A stretch of 64,000 nt of DNA from Massilia sp. 9I (GCF_902506415.1 NZ_LR733275.1:3439617-3503616), one strand, 5' to 3'; counted from the stretch's first letter, positions 17,025-25,688 are shown. The notes: a model not told the origin generated them from the sequence alone. Numbers and translations: made by a program.

Positions 17025-17414
17025 ATGACTTCAGCAGTATCGGCAGTACCGGCGGCGCCCAGCGACCAGGCGCTGGCCCATTTCAGTGCGGCGTTCAGCT
17101 ACGAGACCGATTGCGCCGACGTGCACCATGCGTTCGCGAGCGGCGAGCAGGATTTCGTCCTGCTCGACGTGCGCAGTCCCGAGCTGTATGCGAAGGGCTA
17201 CGTGCCCGGCGCGCTCAACCTGCCGCAGGGGAAGATCGTCGAGGCCAAGCTGCGCGAGTATCCGATGGAGACGCTGTTCGTGGTCTACTGCGCCGGCCCG
17301 CACTGCAACGGCGCGCACCGCGGCGCCGAGCGCCTGGCCAGGCTGGGACGCCCGGTCAAGCTGATGATCGGCGGCGTCACCGGCTGGCTGGACGAAGGGT
17401 TTGCGCTGGCCTAG
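17025..17414 (+). CDS. rhodanese-like domain protein
   Basis: 129 residues from the ATG at 17025 after GGGAGGA. It is a single rhodanese domain: DFVLLDVRSPELYAKGYVPGALNLP, then the active-site loop VVYCAGPHCNGAHRGA with Cys89, and a closing GGVTGWLDEGF. It would carry a persulfide on Cys89 and act as a sulfurtransferase. It is divergent from ftrA, probably its regulator. Its TAG shares the CTAG at 17411-17414 with the stop of the convergent mshL. Confidence 0.9.
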   Translation: MTSAVSAVPAAPSDQALAHFSAAFSYETDCADVHHAFASGEQDFVLLDVRSPELYAKGYVPGALNLPQGKIVEAKLREYPMETLFVVYCAGPHCNGAHRGAERLARLGRPVKLMIGGVTGWLDEGFALA

Positions 17415-18757
17415 CGGCGTTCGAGCGCGGCCGCCGGTTTCGCCAGCGCCTGCTGGATCTCCTGCCGGTTCTGCTCCACCCGTTCGATCTCCTGCACGTC
17501 CGGCCCGGCTGCATGGGTCGGTACGATGCGCGGCGTGATCACGACGATGGTCTCGGTCAGGTTGCCGGTCTGCTCGTCGTTCGAAAACAGATGGCCCAGC
17601 ACCGGCACGTCGCCCAGCAGGGGCACGCCGGTGCGGCGCTGGCCGGCGCTGGCCTTGATCAGGCCTCCGATCAGGATCGACTGGCCATCCTCGGCCACCA
17701 GCTGGGTGCTCACTTCGGTGGTCTTCTTCGACGGGATCCCGCCCAGTACCGTGCCGGAGCTGACTTCCGGCTTCACCCGCATCACGATCTTGCCGTCGGC
17801 GTCGACCGCCGAGGTCACGCGCAAGATCACGCCGGTGTCGAGAAATTCGATGCTCTCGCTGGTGACGTTATTGATGGTGGTCGTCAGGCGGTAACCTAGC
17901 TTGTCGCCGATGTTGGTGCTGGCTTCCTGGTTTTCCAGCGTCAGCAGCTTGGGCGTGGCCAGGGTGCGCACCTTGCCCTTGTTGCTCAGGGCGTTCAGGT
18001 AGAGGTCGACGTTGTCGTTGACGAAGTTGAACACGAAGCCGGCGCCACGCTGGGCCAGGCCGCTGGTGCCGAAGCGGTTGACGCCGTTGGCGCTGAAGAT
18101 CTTCTGCCAGTCGACCCCGAAGTGCTGGTTGTCGTCGAGCGTGATCTCGAGGATCTTCGCTTCGATCATGATCTGGCGCGGCTGGCGGTCGATCTCGCGC
18201 ATCAGGGATTCGATGCGGGCGATGCCGGCGGCGCTGTCCTCGACGATGATCTGGCGCCGCAGCGGCAGCGCGGTCACCTTGCCGCCCATGCCGACGTGCT
18301 TGGCCAGGATCTCCGCGATCACCTGCGGTTCCGAGTACTGCACCTTGAGCGCCTTGACTTCGAGCCGGCGGTCGCCCGGCGCTGCCATCGTGCCCTGCGC
18401 TCCCTGCGCCGCCTGGGCGGGATTGACGATCATGTAGCCGCGCTCGCGTTCCAGCACCTGGTAGCCGCCGGCCTCGGCGATCGCCTGGATCGCCTGGCGT
18501 GCGCTGACGTCGTACAGGCTGATCGCCACGTTCCCGGTCACGCCCTTGCCGAGCGTGATATTGATGCGCTCGCGGCGCGAGATCATCTCGAACAGTTCGG
18601 CGATCGGGGCATCGCGGAACACCAGCGAAGTGAGGTTGGTTCCGGCGGTGGCCGGTGCGCCCGCGCCCGCTCCGCCTGCGCCGTCCGCGGCTGACAGCGG
18701 CCCGACGGCGGCGGCCAGCATCGCGGCCAGGATTATGTGTGTCGTCTGCTTCATCAT
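17411..18757 (-). CDS. mshL: MSHA-type pilus secretin MshL
   Basis: 448 residues, shorter than most PilQ/MshL. A Sec signal ends about LSA|AD. Residues ~40-105 are a STN/N0-like domain (LVFRDAPIAELFEMISRRERINITLG), then an N1-type domain (LEVKALKVQYSEPQVIAEILAKHVG), and the secretin barrel covers the C-terminal half (QIMIEAKILEITLDDNQHFG, LATPKLLTLENQEASTNIG, VPLLGDVPVLGHLFSNDEQ). It forms the outer-membrane pilus gate. The first of two ATGs overlaps the stop of the PilP-like gene as ATGA. It is the last gene of the operon. Confidence 0.93.
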   Translation of the reverse strand: MMKQTTHIILAAMLAAAVGPLSAADGAGGAGAGAPATAGTNLTSLVFRDAPIAELFEMISRRERINITLGKGVTGNVAISLYDVSARQAIQAIAEAGGYQVLERERGYMIVNPAQAAQGAQGTMAAPGDRRLEVKALKVQYSEPQVIAEILAKHVGMGGKVTALPLRRQIIVEDSAAGIARIESLMREIDRQPRQIMIEAKILEITLDDNQHFGVDWQKIFSANGVNRFGTSGLAQRGAGFVFNFVNDNVDLYLNALSNKGKVRTLATPKLLTLENQEASTNIGDKLGYRLTTTINNVTSESIEFLDTGVILRVTSAVDADGKIVMRVKPEVSSGTVLGGIPSKKTTEVSTQLVAEDGQSILIGGLIKASAGQRRTGVPLLGDVPVLGHLFSNDEQTGNLTETIVVITPRIVPTHAAGPDVQEIERVEQNRQEIQQALAKPAAALERR

Positions 18758-19113
18758 TCGCTGCTTTCCATGTCGCTTGCCCGGTCCGGTGTCCTGTCGA
18801 TTGTCAGCACATTCTTTGTCTTGCCGCGCATGAGCGTGACGCTGCGCTCGTCGATCCTGGCGACCCGGTATGGACCGACCTGGTCGCCCACGCCCACGAT
18901 ATGCCCGCCGATGTTGGCCATCGACTGCACGGAATCGACCATGATTGCGCGCAGCACCGGCAGCGTGCCGGCGGCGGCATCCAGGGCCTCGCTCGAAGGC
19001 GAAGGGGCGGCCTGCATGGGTGGGCGTGCGAAGGGGTCGCGCAGCGGCGCAGCCTGGCAGGCCATGGCGGCCCCAAGCAGCGCCAGCGCGAGAAGGCAAT
19101 GCTGTCGTTTCAT
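18754..19113 (-). CDS. PilP/MshK-like periplasmic pilus assembly protein
   Basis: 119 residues. The signal peptide has a lipobox-like AMAC (Cys19) or an alternative cleavage after QAA. The start LRDPFARPP and the core LPVLRAIMVDSVQSMANIGGHIVGVGDQVGPYRVARIDERSVTLMRGKT form the small beta domain of GspC/PilP/MshK proteins that links inner-membrane PilNO-like proteins to the secretin. ATGA overlaps on both sides place it between the PilO-like gene and mshL. Confidence 0.82.
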   Translation of the reverse strand: MKRQHCLLALALLGAAMACQAAPLRDPFARPPMQAAPSPSSEALDAAAGTLPVLRAIMVDSVQSMANIGGHIVGVGDQVGPYRVARIDERSVTLMRGKTKNVLTIDRTPDRASDMESSE

Positions 19114-19685
19114 GGGGTAGGCTCCAGCGGCCGGTAGGCGGCGATGCGCAGGCGGATGTGGATCGCGCCGGAGGCTTCTTCCGGGCGCATCTCGAAACGG
19201 TCGATCGCCAGGTTGGGGCGCGAGTGTTCGATCGCCTCCATCCAGGCCAGCAGGTCGGCATAGCTGCCGCTGGCTTCGGCGTCGATGCCGTACTGCGTGA
19301 AAACCAGGGTCTTCTGCTCGGCGGCGGGTGTGCTGCCGCGCAGCGCGACGCGGTGCTGGCGCGCCAGCCGGTTGACGTCGCCGATCAGCTGCACCACCAG
19401 CGGTGCGATCGGTCCCGCGACGCCCAGCTGCGCACCGCCCAGCTTGCGCGCCAGCGCTTCGCTGTCGACGCCAAGCTGGGCAAGCTGCGCCTGCAGCAGG
19501 CGCGGATCGCTGCCGGCCTGCGCCAGGCGCGCATGCTCGGCGCGCACGGTGCGCAGCTGCGCCAGCGGGGCGCGCAGCGCGTAGAACCACAGCGCCGCGC
19601 ACAGGATCATCAGGAGTCCGCCGCCTGCCAGGTGCAGCTGGCGCAGCGGCAGCGCTGCCGCCCTGGCCGTCCAGCGCGGGCTCAT
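19110..19685 (-). CDS. PilO/GspM-like (MshJ) inner-membrane pilus assembly protein
   Basis: 191 residues: one N-terminal membrane helix (LHLAGGGLLMILCAALWFYAL), a coiled-coil region rich in LAQL and ALARKL, then a ferredoxin-like domain (VFTQYGIDAEASGSYADLLAWMEAIEHSRPNLAIDRFEMRPEE) as in PilO/MshJ. It would pair with the PilN-like protein in the periplasm. It starts within the end of the PilN-like gene (ATGA) and its stop overlaps the PilP-like start. Confidence 0.82.
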   Translation of the reverse strand: MSPRWTARAAALPLRQLHLAGGGLLMILCAALWFYALRAPLAQLRTVRAEHARLAQAGSDPRLLQAQLAQLGVDSEALARKLGGAQLGVAGPIAPLVVQLIGDVNRLARQHRVALRGSTPAAEQKTLVFTQYGIDAEASGSYADLLAWMEAIEHSRPNLAIDRFEMRPEEASGAIHIRLRIAAYRPLEPTP

Positions 19686-20332
19686 GGCGCACTCCCGGCA
19701 GGACGCAAGGCGCCGGCAACGCTGAAGGCTAGCGACGTGCCGGCATCGGTCTTGCTGGCTGCGCTGTTCAGGAAGCGTACGTCGGCCAGCGCGGGGTCGC
19801 GCGATAAGGCGTTGAGGAAGAGCGACATCGCTTCGTTGTCCTGTGCCTGGCCGGCGATCTCGAGCTGGGTCGCCAGGTGCCAGTGTTCGACGGCGCCGCC
19901 AGCGGCGCCCTGCACCTGCAGGGTGCCCGGGGGCAGCGGCTGGGGCAGGGGATCGCGCAGCAGTTCCTGGGTGCGCGAAAACTGCAGCCCTTCGAACCAG
20001 ACGCCCTCGTTGACGGCGCCGTCGATCGATCCGGCCAGGCGCGCCACCGCGCCGCTGCCGCGCAGCGCCTCCAGGGCGCCGCTGGCCTGCTGCAAGGCTT
20101 GCTTGCGTGTCCCTGCCGCCGCCAGCTGGCCGCGCATCGCTTCGGCCTGCGCGGTGGCGGCGCGCAGCTGGTCCAGCTGCGGCGTCTCGACCGCCAGGCG
20201 CCAGCGCAGCCAGGCGGCGCTCGCGCCACCCACCGCCAGCACCAGCGTCAGCGCGCATCCATAGGCGAACAGCGTGCGGCGTGTGCGCAAGCCTTCGCGG
20301 TAACTGCGCGGGATCATGTCCACGTCAGCCAT
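19682..20332 (-). CDS. PilN-like pilus assembly protein
   Basis: 216 residues from the ATG at 20332. The short cytoplasmic N-terminus VDMIPRSYREGLRTRR contains the IP(x)R-type PilN motif that inserts into PilM, followed by a membrane helix (LFAYGCALTLVLAVGGASAAWL) and a periplasmic coiled coil plus fimbrial-assembly domain (VWFEGLQFSRTQELL, LEIAGQAQDNEAMSLFLNALSRDP). It overlaps the PilM-like gene by 8 bp. Confidence 0.82.
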   Translation of the reverse strand: MADVDMIPRSYREGLRTRRTLFAYGCALTLVLAVGGASAAWLRWRLAVETPQLDQLRAATAQAEAMRGQLAAAGTRKQALQQASGALEALRGSGAVARLAGSIDGAVNEGVWFEGLQFSRTQELLRDPLPQPLPPGTLQVQGAAGGAVEHWHLATQLEIAGQAQDNEAMSLFLNALSRDPALADVRFLNSAASKTDAGTSLAFSVAGALRPAGSAP

Positions 20333-21446
20333 GCTCCACTCCTCGTAATGCGAGTCCCGCAGCCAGCGCGATCCCGTGCATCTGTTCGGACGGGCGCTCC
20401 TTGGCGCCGGCAAAGGCCGCGAACGGATCGAGCACCTCAACCGGCAGCTGCACCAGCTGGGCAATGCGCTGCGGGATGTTGGCGTAGCGCGCCACGCTGC
20501 CGTTCAGGTAGACCCGGCTTACCGTGCTGCCGCGCGTGCGCGAGGCCACGTACACCTGGGTCCGCACCAGCTCTTCGGCCAGCGCCGCGAATTCCGGATG
20601 CAGGATCTCGCGGATGGTGCGGCCCATGTCCGGCGCGCCGGCCTGCAGTTCGTGGCCGGCGGCGGTGCTGCCCGTGCCGTGCTGGCGCAGCAGCGCGAGC
20701 GCGGTGCCGGCGTCCAGGCCGAGGGTCTTGGCGACCTTGTCCACCAGCGTCGCTTCGCCCAGTTCGATTTCTCGGTCAAGCATCAGGCGCCGGCCCCAGA
20801 TCACGGTCAGGTAGCTGCGCGTGCTGCCGAAATTGATCAACAGGACGGACTGGCCGAAATCCTCCTTGTGCATGGCCGCCATCAGGCGGGCGATGGCGGC
20901 CGGGCCGATGTCGAGCGCCACCGGATCCAGGCCGGCGCCGCGCAGCGCCTCCAGGTAGGACACGACGGAGGCAGAGGGTGCGACCGCGGCCAGCACCTGC
21001 TTCTCGGTTCCCGTGTCCGCGCCGCGCACCTGGTAGTAATCGACCACCGATTCCGATGCGCTGGCCCCGAGCTGTTCGCGCACCGCGCGCGCCACCGCCT
21101 GCTGTTCGTTCTGGCCGGCCGGTACGTTGACGGTGAGCGGCAGGATGCGCACGTCGGTGGGCGCCAGCGCGCCAACCATGCGCCGTCCGGAGAAGGGGGC
21201 GGCCGCCAGTGCGCCGCGCACGAAGGCGCGCAGCGCGCGCGGATCGGCCAGCAGGCGCGCGCGTTCGACCGGGTAGAGCAGCGACACGGCCGCGCGCACC
21301 CTGGCGCCGCCGGGGACGGATTCGACCTGCATCATGTTCAGGCTCTCGCCGGCGAAATCGACGCCGATCGGCAGGGCCGGTGCACTGCGCGCCGCCAGGC
21401 GTGCGAATACGCCACGGACTGCGCTCATGTCGATGCGTGCGTTCAT
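20325..21446 (-). CDS. PilM/MshI-like actin-fold pilus assembly protein
   Basis: 373 residues from the ATG at 21446. It has the actin-like ATPase fold of PilM: PIGVDFAGESLNMMQVE (strand and phosphate-1 region), SVLLINFGSTRSYLTVIWG (phosphate-2 region) and SRVYLNGSVARYANIPQRIAQLVQLPVEVLDPF (adenosine region). PilM docks the PilN tail and the extension ATPase. Its first codon overlaps the GGDEF gene stop as ATGA, which ties assembly and signalling genes in one message. Confidence 0.85.
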   Translation of the reverse strand: MNARIDMSAVRGVFARLAARSAPALPIGVDFAGESLNMMQVESVPGGARVRAAVSLLYPVERARLLADPRALRAFVRGALAAAPFSGRRMVGALAPTDVRILPLTVNVPAGQNEQQAVARAVREQLGASASESVVDYYQVRGADTGTEKQVLAAVAPSASVVSYLEALRGAGLDPVALDIGPAAIARLMAAMHKEDFGQSVLLINFGSTRSYLTVIWGRRLMLDREIELGEATLVDKVAKTLGLDAGTALALLRQHGTGSTAAGHELQAGAPDMGRTIREILHPEFAALAEELVRTQVYVASRTRGSTVSRVYLNGSVARYANIPQRIAQLVQLPVEVLDPFAAFAGAKERPSEQMHGIALAAGLALRGVEHG

Positions 21447-22597
21447 GCTGCCACCTCCGGCGCCGCGCCGATACGCATGCCGTTGCCGCCGGCGCGCTTG
21501 GTCTCGTACAGCAGCTCGTCGGCCAGGGGGTAGGCGGCATCGAAAGCGGGGCAGGCGCGCTCGGGCAGGCGCACCAGGCCGAGGCTGACGGTGACCTTGG
21601 CCCCAATCGGCAGCGGCACCCGCATGCGGTCCTGCACCGAGGCCAGCATGCGTGCGGCCCGTTCCGGCACGCCGTCGCCGCACATCAGCAGTGCGAATTC
21701 GTCGCCGCCCAGGCGCGCCAGGTGCTCGTCGGCGGACAGTTGGCCAAAGGCCGCGTGTACCGCGCGCAGCACCTCGTCGCCGGTGGCGTGGCCGAAGCTG
21801 TCGTTGATCGACTTGAAGCGGTCGATGTCGAACAGGCCGAACCAGCTGGGCAGGCCGGCGGCCTGGTGCCGCGCCACCACGCCGGCGAAGGCGGCTTCGA
21901 GGTGGCGCCGGTTCCAGGAGCCGGTCAGGTGATCGCGGTTCGCCAGTTCGGTCAGCTCGCGCTGCGCCCGTTCCAGCTCGAAGCGCAGCGCCAGGTCGTG
22001 CTTGCGCAGGCCGAGGGCGCGGCCGACCAGCGCCAGCGAGATCATGGCCGCGATCAGCATCAGGCATTGCAGCACCCACAGGTCGAGTGCGGCGAAACGG
22101 TAGCTGCTGAGCCATGTGGATGCCGTGAACATCAGGTAGATCGCCCCCAGGGTCATGGCGGCCTCGCGCACGCCCCAGGGCACCACCGGCACCAGCATGA
22201 TCAGCACTGCCACGCTCAGCAGCAGGATGGTGTGCAACTGGCCGACGCGCTGGGCCAGCAGCACCAGCGCCGAACCGCATACGATCAGGAGCAGCATCGC
22301 CAGCAGGTACAGGGCGCGCAGCTGTTCCACCCGCGCGCTGGAGACATAGATGTGCAGCGCGAGCGCGCTCAACACCGAGTAGGTGTAGGTGTAGCCGGTG
22401 CCGAGATTGAACACCGCAGACACGGTCGCCGCCAGCAGCAGGAACAGCAGCGCCACGAGGCTCAGCAGGGCGACGCCGCGTCGCGTTTCGCCGGCGATGA
22501 CGGGCGCGGCATAAGCGGACAGCTCGGGCGCGCCGAAGCTGGTGCAGGACCACACGGTGGATAGTTCGCCAACAATCGTTTCGGTATGCTTTCTCAT
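21443..22597 (-). CDS. membrane GGDEF diguanylate cyclase embedded in the pilus operon
   Basis: 384 residues from the ATG at 22597; a longer start at 22648 would overlap the minor pilin gene. About five to six membrane helices span residues 40-190, followed by a short linker helix and a complete GGDEF domain (DHLTGSWNRRHLE, FDIDRFKSINDSFGHATGDEVL, RLGGDEFALL with GGDEF at 297-301). Catalytic residues are intact; the RxxD product-inhibition site is absent (SADE at the equivalent place). It is expected to make c-di-GMP at the inner membrane. It sits between the DNRLRE pilin and the PilM-like gene. Confidence 0.9.
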   Translation of the reverse strand: MRKHTETIVGELSTVWSCTSFGAPELSAYAAPVIAGETRRGVALLSLVALLFLLLAATVSAVFNLGTGYTYTYSVLSALALHIYVSSARVEQLRALYLLAMLLLIVCGSALVLLAQRVGQLHTILLLSVAVLIMLVPVVPWGVREAAMTLGAIYLMFTASTWLSSYRFAALDLWVLQCLMLIAAMISLALVGRALGLRKHDLALRFELERAQRELTELANRDHLTGSWNRRHLEAAFAGVVARHQAAGLPSWFGLFDIDRFKSINDSFGHATGDEVLRAVHAAFGQLSADEHLARLGGDEFALLMCGDGVPERAARMLASVQDRMRVPLPIGAKVTVSLGLVRLPERACPAFDAAYPLADELLYETKRAGGNGMRIGAAPEVAA

Positions 22598-22619
22598 CGC
22601 TTTCGATTTGTTGAAAAGC

Positions 22620-23522
22620 TCATTTGCAGCGCAGGTGGTAGGACACATCCATGCGCGGGCCGTTGTTAATCGCGTTGATGCTGTTGAAGCGTGATTCGTT
22701 CAGGCCGCGGGGCTTGAACAGCACCCCGAAATTCGCCAGCTCGCCGCTGCGCCAGCGCCGCACCAGCGGGCCGATGTCCCAGCGGTAAAACCGGTTGGTG
22801 CCCGCGATCGCCGTGGTGAATTCCGGCCGTGATTCGTAGCTGCCGCCCGGGCTGGTAGTCCATGGCGAATTCCAGGTAGCGCTGCCGTCCGCCCAGCCGC
22901 GCGTGACCGCATGGACCGCCAGTTCACGCACCGTTTGCACAGAGTTAGAGCTGTTCAGGTAGAGCCATAGCGTGGCCTTGGTCACCCGCGAGTCGTTTGG
23001 CAAGCTCGACAGGGATACGCTCAGCAGTGGATGAGCCTTGCCGTCGGTCGCTTCCAGAAAATGGTCGCCGCCTCCATTGGAACTGGCCGGAGCGTCGCTG
23101 TTGATCCAGGTATCTCTGAACTCGCTGTCTGGCAGCACCGTGTCGTACTGGCGCGTGCGGTCGTAGAACACCATCTTGTCGCGTGTGATGCTGCTGACCG
23201 TGCCGCGTGCGGAGGTAGCCGTCACCGTGGCCTTGAATTCATCCTTCTTAACCGTGATGTCGTCGACGCTAGCCGTACCTGCCACCCCGGGCAGTCGCAC
23301 ATTGCTGAAACGCCGCTCGCTGTCGCAGTTGATTTTCTCGTTCTGCCACTTGGCCAGGCGCAGTCCAGCTTCCGCCAGGTAGCGCGTCGCCTCGATGTCG
23401 TACTGGGCATCGACGGCGGAGGCGTCGTCGGCGCCGCCGCGCGTCATGGCATAGGCCAGCGCGCCCATGACCGACAGCGCCAGTGCGACTGGCAACAGCA
23501 GCAGACCGTGCTGGCGCTTCAT
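22620..23522 (-). CDS. minor pilin-like protein with C-terminal DNRLRE domain
   Basis: 300 residues. The N-terminus MKRQHGLLLLPVALALSVMGALAYAM is PilX/MshP-like: a glycine before a hydrophobic helix, without Glu at +5. Residues ~35-130 resemble a PilX-type body (YLAEAGLRLAKWQ). Residues ~145-298 are a DNRLRE domain: ATLWLYL, VTRGWADGSATWNSP, YRWDIGPLVRRWRSGELANFGVLFKPR, then PRMDVSYHL. Such domains occur in surface adhesins, and some bind polysaccharide. I infer a tip or minor pilin carrying an adhesive domain. ATGA overlaps the preceding PilW-like gene. Confidence 0.82.
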   Translation of the reverse strand: MKRQHGLLLLPVALALSVMGALAYAMTRGGADDASAVDAQYDIEATRYLAEAGLRLAKWQNEKINCDSERRFSNVRLPGVAGTASVDDITVKKDEFKATVTATSARGTVSSITRDKMVFYDRTRQYDTVLPDSEFRDTWINSDAPASSNGGGDHFLEATDGKAHPLLSVSLSSLPNDSRVTKATLWLYLNSSNSVQTVRELAVHAVTRGWADGSATWNSPWTTSPGGSYESRPEFTTAIAGTNRFYRWDIGPLVRRWRSGELANFGVLFKPRGLNESRFNSINAINNGPRMDVSYHLRCK

Positions 23523-23998
23523 TTGCTTGGCCCGCCCATGCGTATGGCGATGCTGCCCTGTGCCGCTTCGGCATCCTGTTCCAGCCGCAGCGTGGCCTCG
23601 ATGATGGTCGCGTCGAGGCCGACCGTGCGGGCGCTGACGCCGAAGCTGGCGACCGATTCGGCCACCACGTTGTCGACGCCGTCGCGCACCTCGATCAGCT
23701 GCTTGTTCGCATTGACACGGAAGCGCGACTTGTCGAACCAGGGGCCCGAGTCTGCCTGCACCGTATTCTGAGGCGCCAGTACCTTGCGAGGCGTGTCCCT
23801 GGCAGCGCTGGAGATGCGCTCCAGCGCAAAACGCAGATCCTGGCGGAGTGTTGCGCGGCTGTTGTTCTGTACCCCGGCCCGCAAGCTGGTATCGAGCATG
23901 CCGGCCAGCGGTCCGATCACTAGCGCGGCGATCACGAGTGCCATCAGGAGCTCGATCAGGGTGACACCGTCCTGGCGGGGGAGTCGTCGCAGCGTCAT
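23519..23998 (-). CDS. PilW/MshO-like minor prepilin
   Basis: 159 residues. Type III signal RLPRQDG|VTLIELLMALVIAALVIGPL with Glu at +5, followed by a small globular domain (LRQDLRFALERISSAARDTP, VDNVVAESVASFGVSARTV) typical of PilW/GspJ-like minor pilins. Its start overlaps the stop of the PilV-like gene (ATGA) and its stop overlaps the start of the DNRLRE pilin. Confidence 0.85.
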   Translation of the reverse strand: MTLRRLPRQDGVTLIELLMALVIAALVIGPLAGMLDTSLRAGVQNNSRATLRQDLRFALERISSAARDTPRKVLAPQNTVQADSGPWFDKSRFRVNANKQLIEVRDGVDNVVAESVASFGVSARTVGLDATIIEATLRLEQDAEAAQGSIAIRMGGPSK

Positions 23999-24426
23999 CG
24001 GTCCACCAGGGTCGTCAGGGGATACGCGCCGTCGGTGCCGGACACGGTCACGATCAGCAACGTATCCTCGGCCGGATCGCCGGCTGCCAGCACCTGGCCG
24101 GTGGCGCCGCCGTAGTAGTGCACGTATTTGGAAATATAGACGTTACGTGGACCGCATTCACCGCCAGGCGCCGGATCGGCCGCCAGCGAATAGCTGGACG
24201 GCGTGGTGGGTCCCTGGATTGCCTTCCACAGGTTGTCGTAGGATTCAGCTGCCACCGTTTCCATCGTGTTCTTCACGCAGCGTAGTTCGCGCGCCTGCAC
24301 GGCGCCAGCTTCGGTGGCGCGCAGCCCGCTGCGGATCGCGTCGGCGGCAGGCACCGCGCAGATTGCGAGCAGCACCAGCGCCACCATCACCTCAATATAG
24401 GAAAGGCCGGCTGCTGGCGCACGCAT
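23995..24426 (-). CDS. PilV/MshD-like minor prepilin
   Basis: 143 residues. The short leader MRAPAAG is followed by LSYIEVMVALVLLAICAVPAADAI, a class III signal with Glu at +5; the body has two cysteines (LRCVKN and GGECGP) that could form the usual minor-pilin disulfide. It is one base after the GspH-like gene and overlaps the PilW-like gene. Confidence 0.82.
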   Translation of the reverse strand: MRAPAAGLSYIEVMVALVLLAICAVPAADAIRSGLRATEAGAVQARELRCVKNTMETVAAESYDNLWKAIQGPTTPSSYSLAADPAPGGECGPRNVYISKYVHYYGGATGQVLAAGDPAEDTLLIVTVSGTDGAYPLTTLVDR

Positions 24427-24427
24427 A

Positions 24428-24973
24428 TCAGAACACCCGTCCGGTGACGCGCGCGACCGCCACGCTGCGCTGGACCTTCCCTTGGGCCAGCACTACCTTG
24501 CCGTCCACTTCGAGCAGGTCGCCTGCGGGAACGCCGGCATTGAAACTCGCAGGGGCGCCATCAGGGCGGAAGGAAATGGTGTTGGTCACGGGACGCGTCT
24601 TGTATTTGAAGTCGGCGCTTGCCAGCTGGCCGACAGGCCGCAGGCTGATCTCGTACTCAGCTTTGCTCGTCGGATGGAACACCTTGTTGACCGTATCCTG
24701 CTCACCGGCGGCGTTCAGGCGGTATACCAGCAGCGATTGTGCAGCCACGTTGAAGCGGACCACATGCCAGGTGCCGGTGCGGACCGCTTCGCGCTGGGCG
24801 AAGCGGATCGCCCGGGTCACTTCCCCAGCGGCGCTGTCGACCGCGAAGGAACTGGCCGGTGAAGCGCTGGATACCGCGATCGATGCAGCCAGCGCCAGTA
24901 CGGCTACCGTTACCAGCATTTCCGCCAGCGTGAAACCTGCAGGGCGGTACAGGCATGCCCGCGGCGTGGCCAT
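24428..24973 (-). CDS. GspH/FimT-like (MshC) prepilin
   Basis: 181 residues. Signal RPAG|FTLAEMLVTVAVLALAASIAV with Glu at +5, then the GspH/FimT features: EVTRAIRFAQREAVRTGTWHVVRFN and a C-terminal beta domain with ISFRPDGAPA. It probably belongs to the pilus-initiating tip complex. It starts 10 bp after the major pilin stop. Confidence 0.85.
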   Translation of the reverse strand: MATPRACLYRPAGFTLAEMLVTVAVLALAASIAVSSASPASSFAVDSAAGEVTRAIRFAQREAVRTGTWHVVRFNVAAQSLLVYRLNAAGEQDTVNKVFHPTSKAEYEISLRPVGQLASADFKYKTRPVTNTISFRPDGAPASFNAGVPAGDLLEVDGKVVLAQGKVQRSVAVARVTGRVF

Positions 24974-24983
24974 GGGCTGGTGC

Positions 24984-25574
24984 TTAGTGGGTGTTGAACG
25001 CCCGCTGGTTACGATCCAGTTCGACGCTGTTCATCTCGAAGCGTCCGTTCGTGTTGCTGTAGCGCCAGCCAGGGGCGTCCGTGGCTGCAGTCAGCGTACC
25101 GAGCGGCGTATTAACGACAAGAACGTCATCGCCAGCGTCTACTGCGGCGCCCACAGCCGGTGGGGTGATGGCGTCGCGCGGAATCGCACGCAGGTAGGGG
25201 CCGAAATTGAAACCGGGCGCCTGTACGCTGCAGGTTTGCCCTGCGCGATTCGAGTGCATCGTCAACTGTTCGCGGAAGGCGTCTTCGGAATTGATGGCAC
25301 CCGTGCCGGCAGTACCACCCACGCAGAGGGCGCCGGCACCCGAAGAGGCAACCACGCTGGGATAGGTATTGTCGTGCTGCACCCGATACAGCTCGATCGC
25401 CGAACGGACGGTATTCAGGTTGGCGTCCAGTGCAGCATCGGCGGCTTCGTCCGTACTGTTACCGAACTGCGGGATCGCAATTGCCGCCATGATGGCAATG
25501 ATGATCACCACAATCAACAGCTCGATCAGGGTAAAACCTTTGGCAGCGAATTGGCGGAAAGTCGTCGTTTTCAT
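24984..25574 (-). CDS. major-type prepilin (MshA/GspG-like)
   Basis: 196 residues from the ATG at 25574; a GTG nine bases upstream is possible. The canonical type IV signal AAKG|FTLIELLIVVIIIAIMAAIAIPQ has Glu at +5, followed by the long N-terminal helix (LDANLNTVRSAIELYRVQHDNTYP) and a C-terminal domain with two cysteines (LCVGG, QTCSV). It is the best candidate for the main pilus subunit because it has the most complete signal and stands first among the pilin genes behind a 114-bp AT-rich leader. No prepilin peptidase gene is in the window. Confidence 0.88.
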   Translation of the reverse strand: MKTTTFRQFAAKGFTLIELLIVVIIIAIMAAIAIPQFGNSTDEAADAALDANLNTVRSAIELYRVQHDNTYPSVVASSGAGALCVGGTAGTGAINSEDAFREQLTMHSNRAGQTCSVQAPGFNFGPYLRAIPRDAITPPAVGAAVDAGDDVLVVNTPLGTLTAATDAPGWRYSNTNGRFEMNSVELDRNQRAFNTH

Positions 25575-25688
25575 GATGATCACAAATTAGAAAGAAAGGC
25601 AATTGCCCTTTAGAAAGTCACTTGAGGTTAGCATGAACCTTCAGCAATGTATATTTCTGAAAGCCATCCTGTTATGAGTGTGGCGTAA

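Noticed and set aside
25598-25607. GGCAATTGCC palindrome before the major prepilin gene
   Set aside because: Only 10 bp, no second copy and no promoter context; could be chance in an AT-richer leader.
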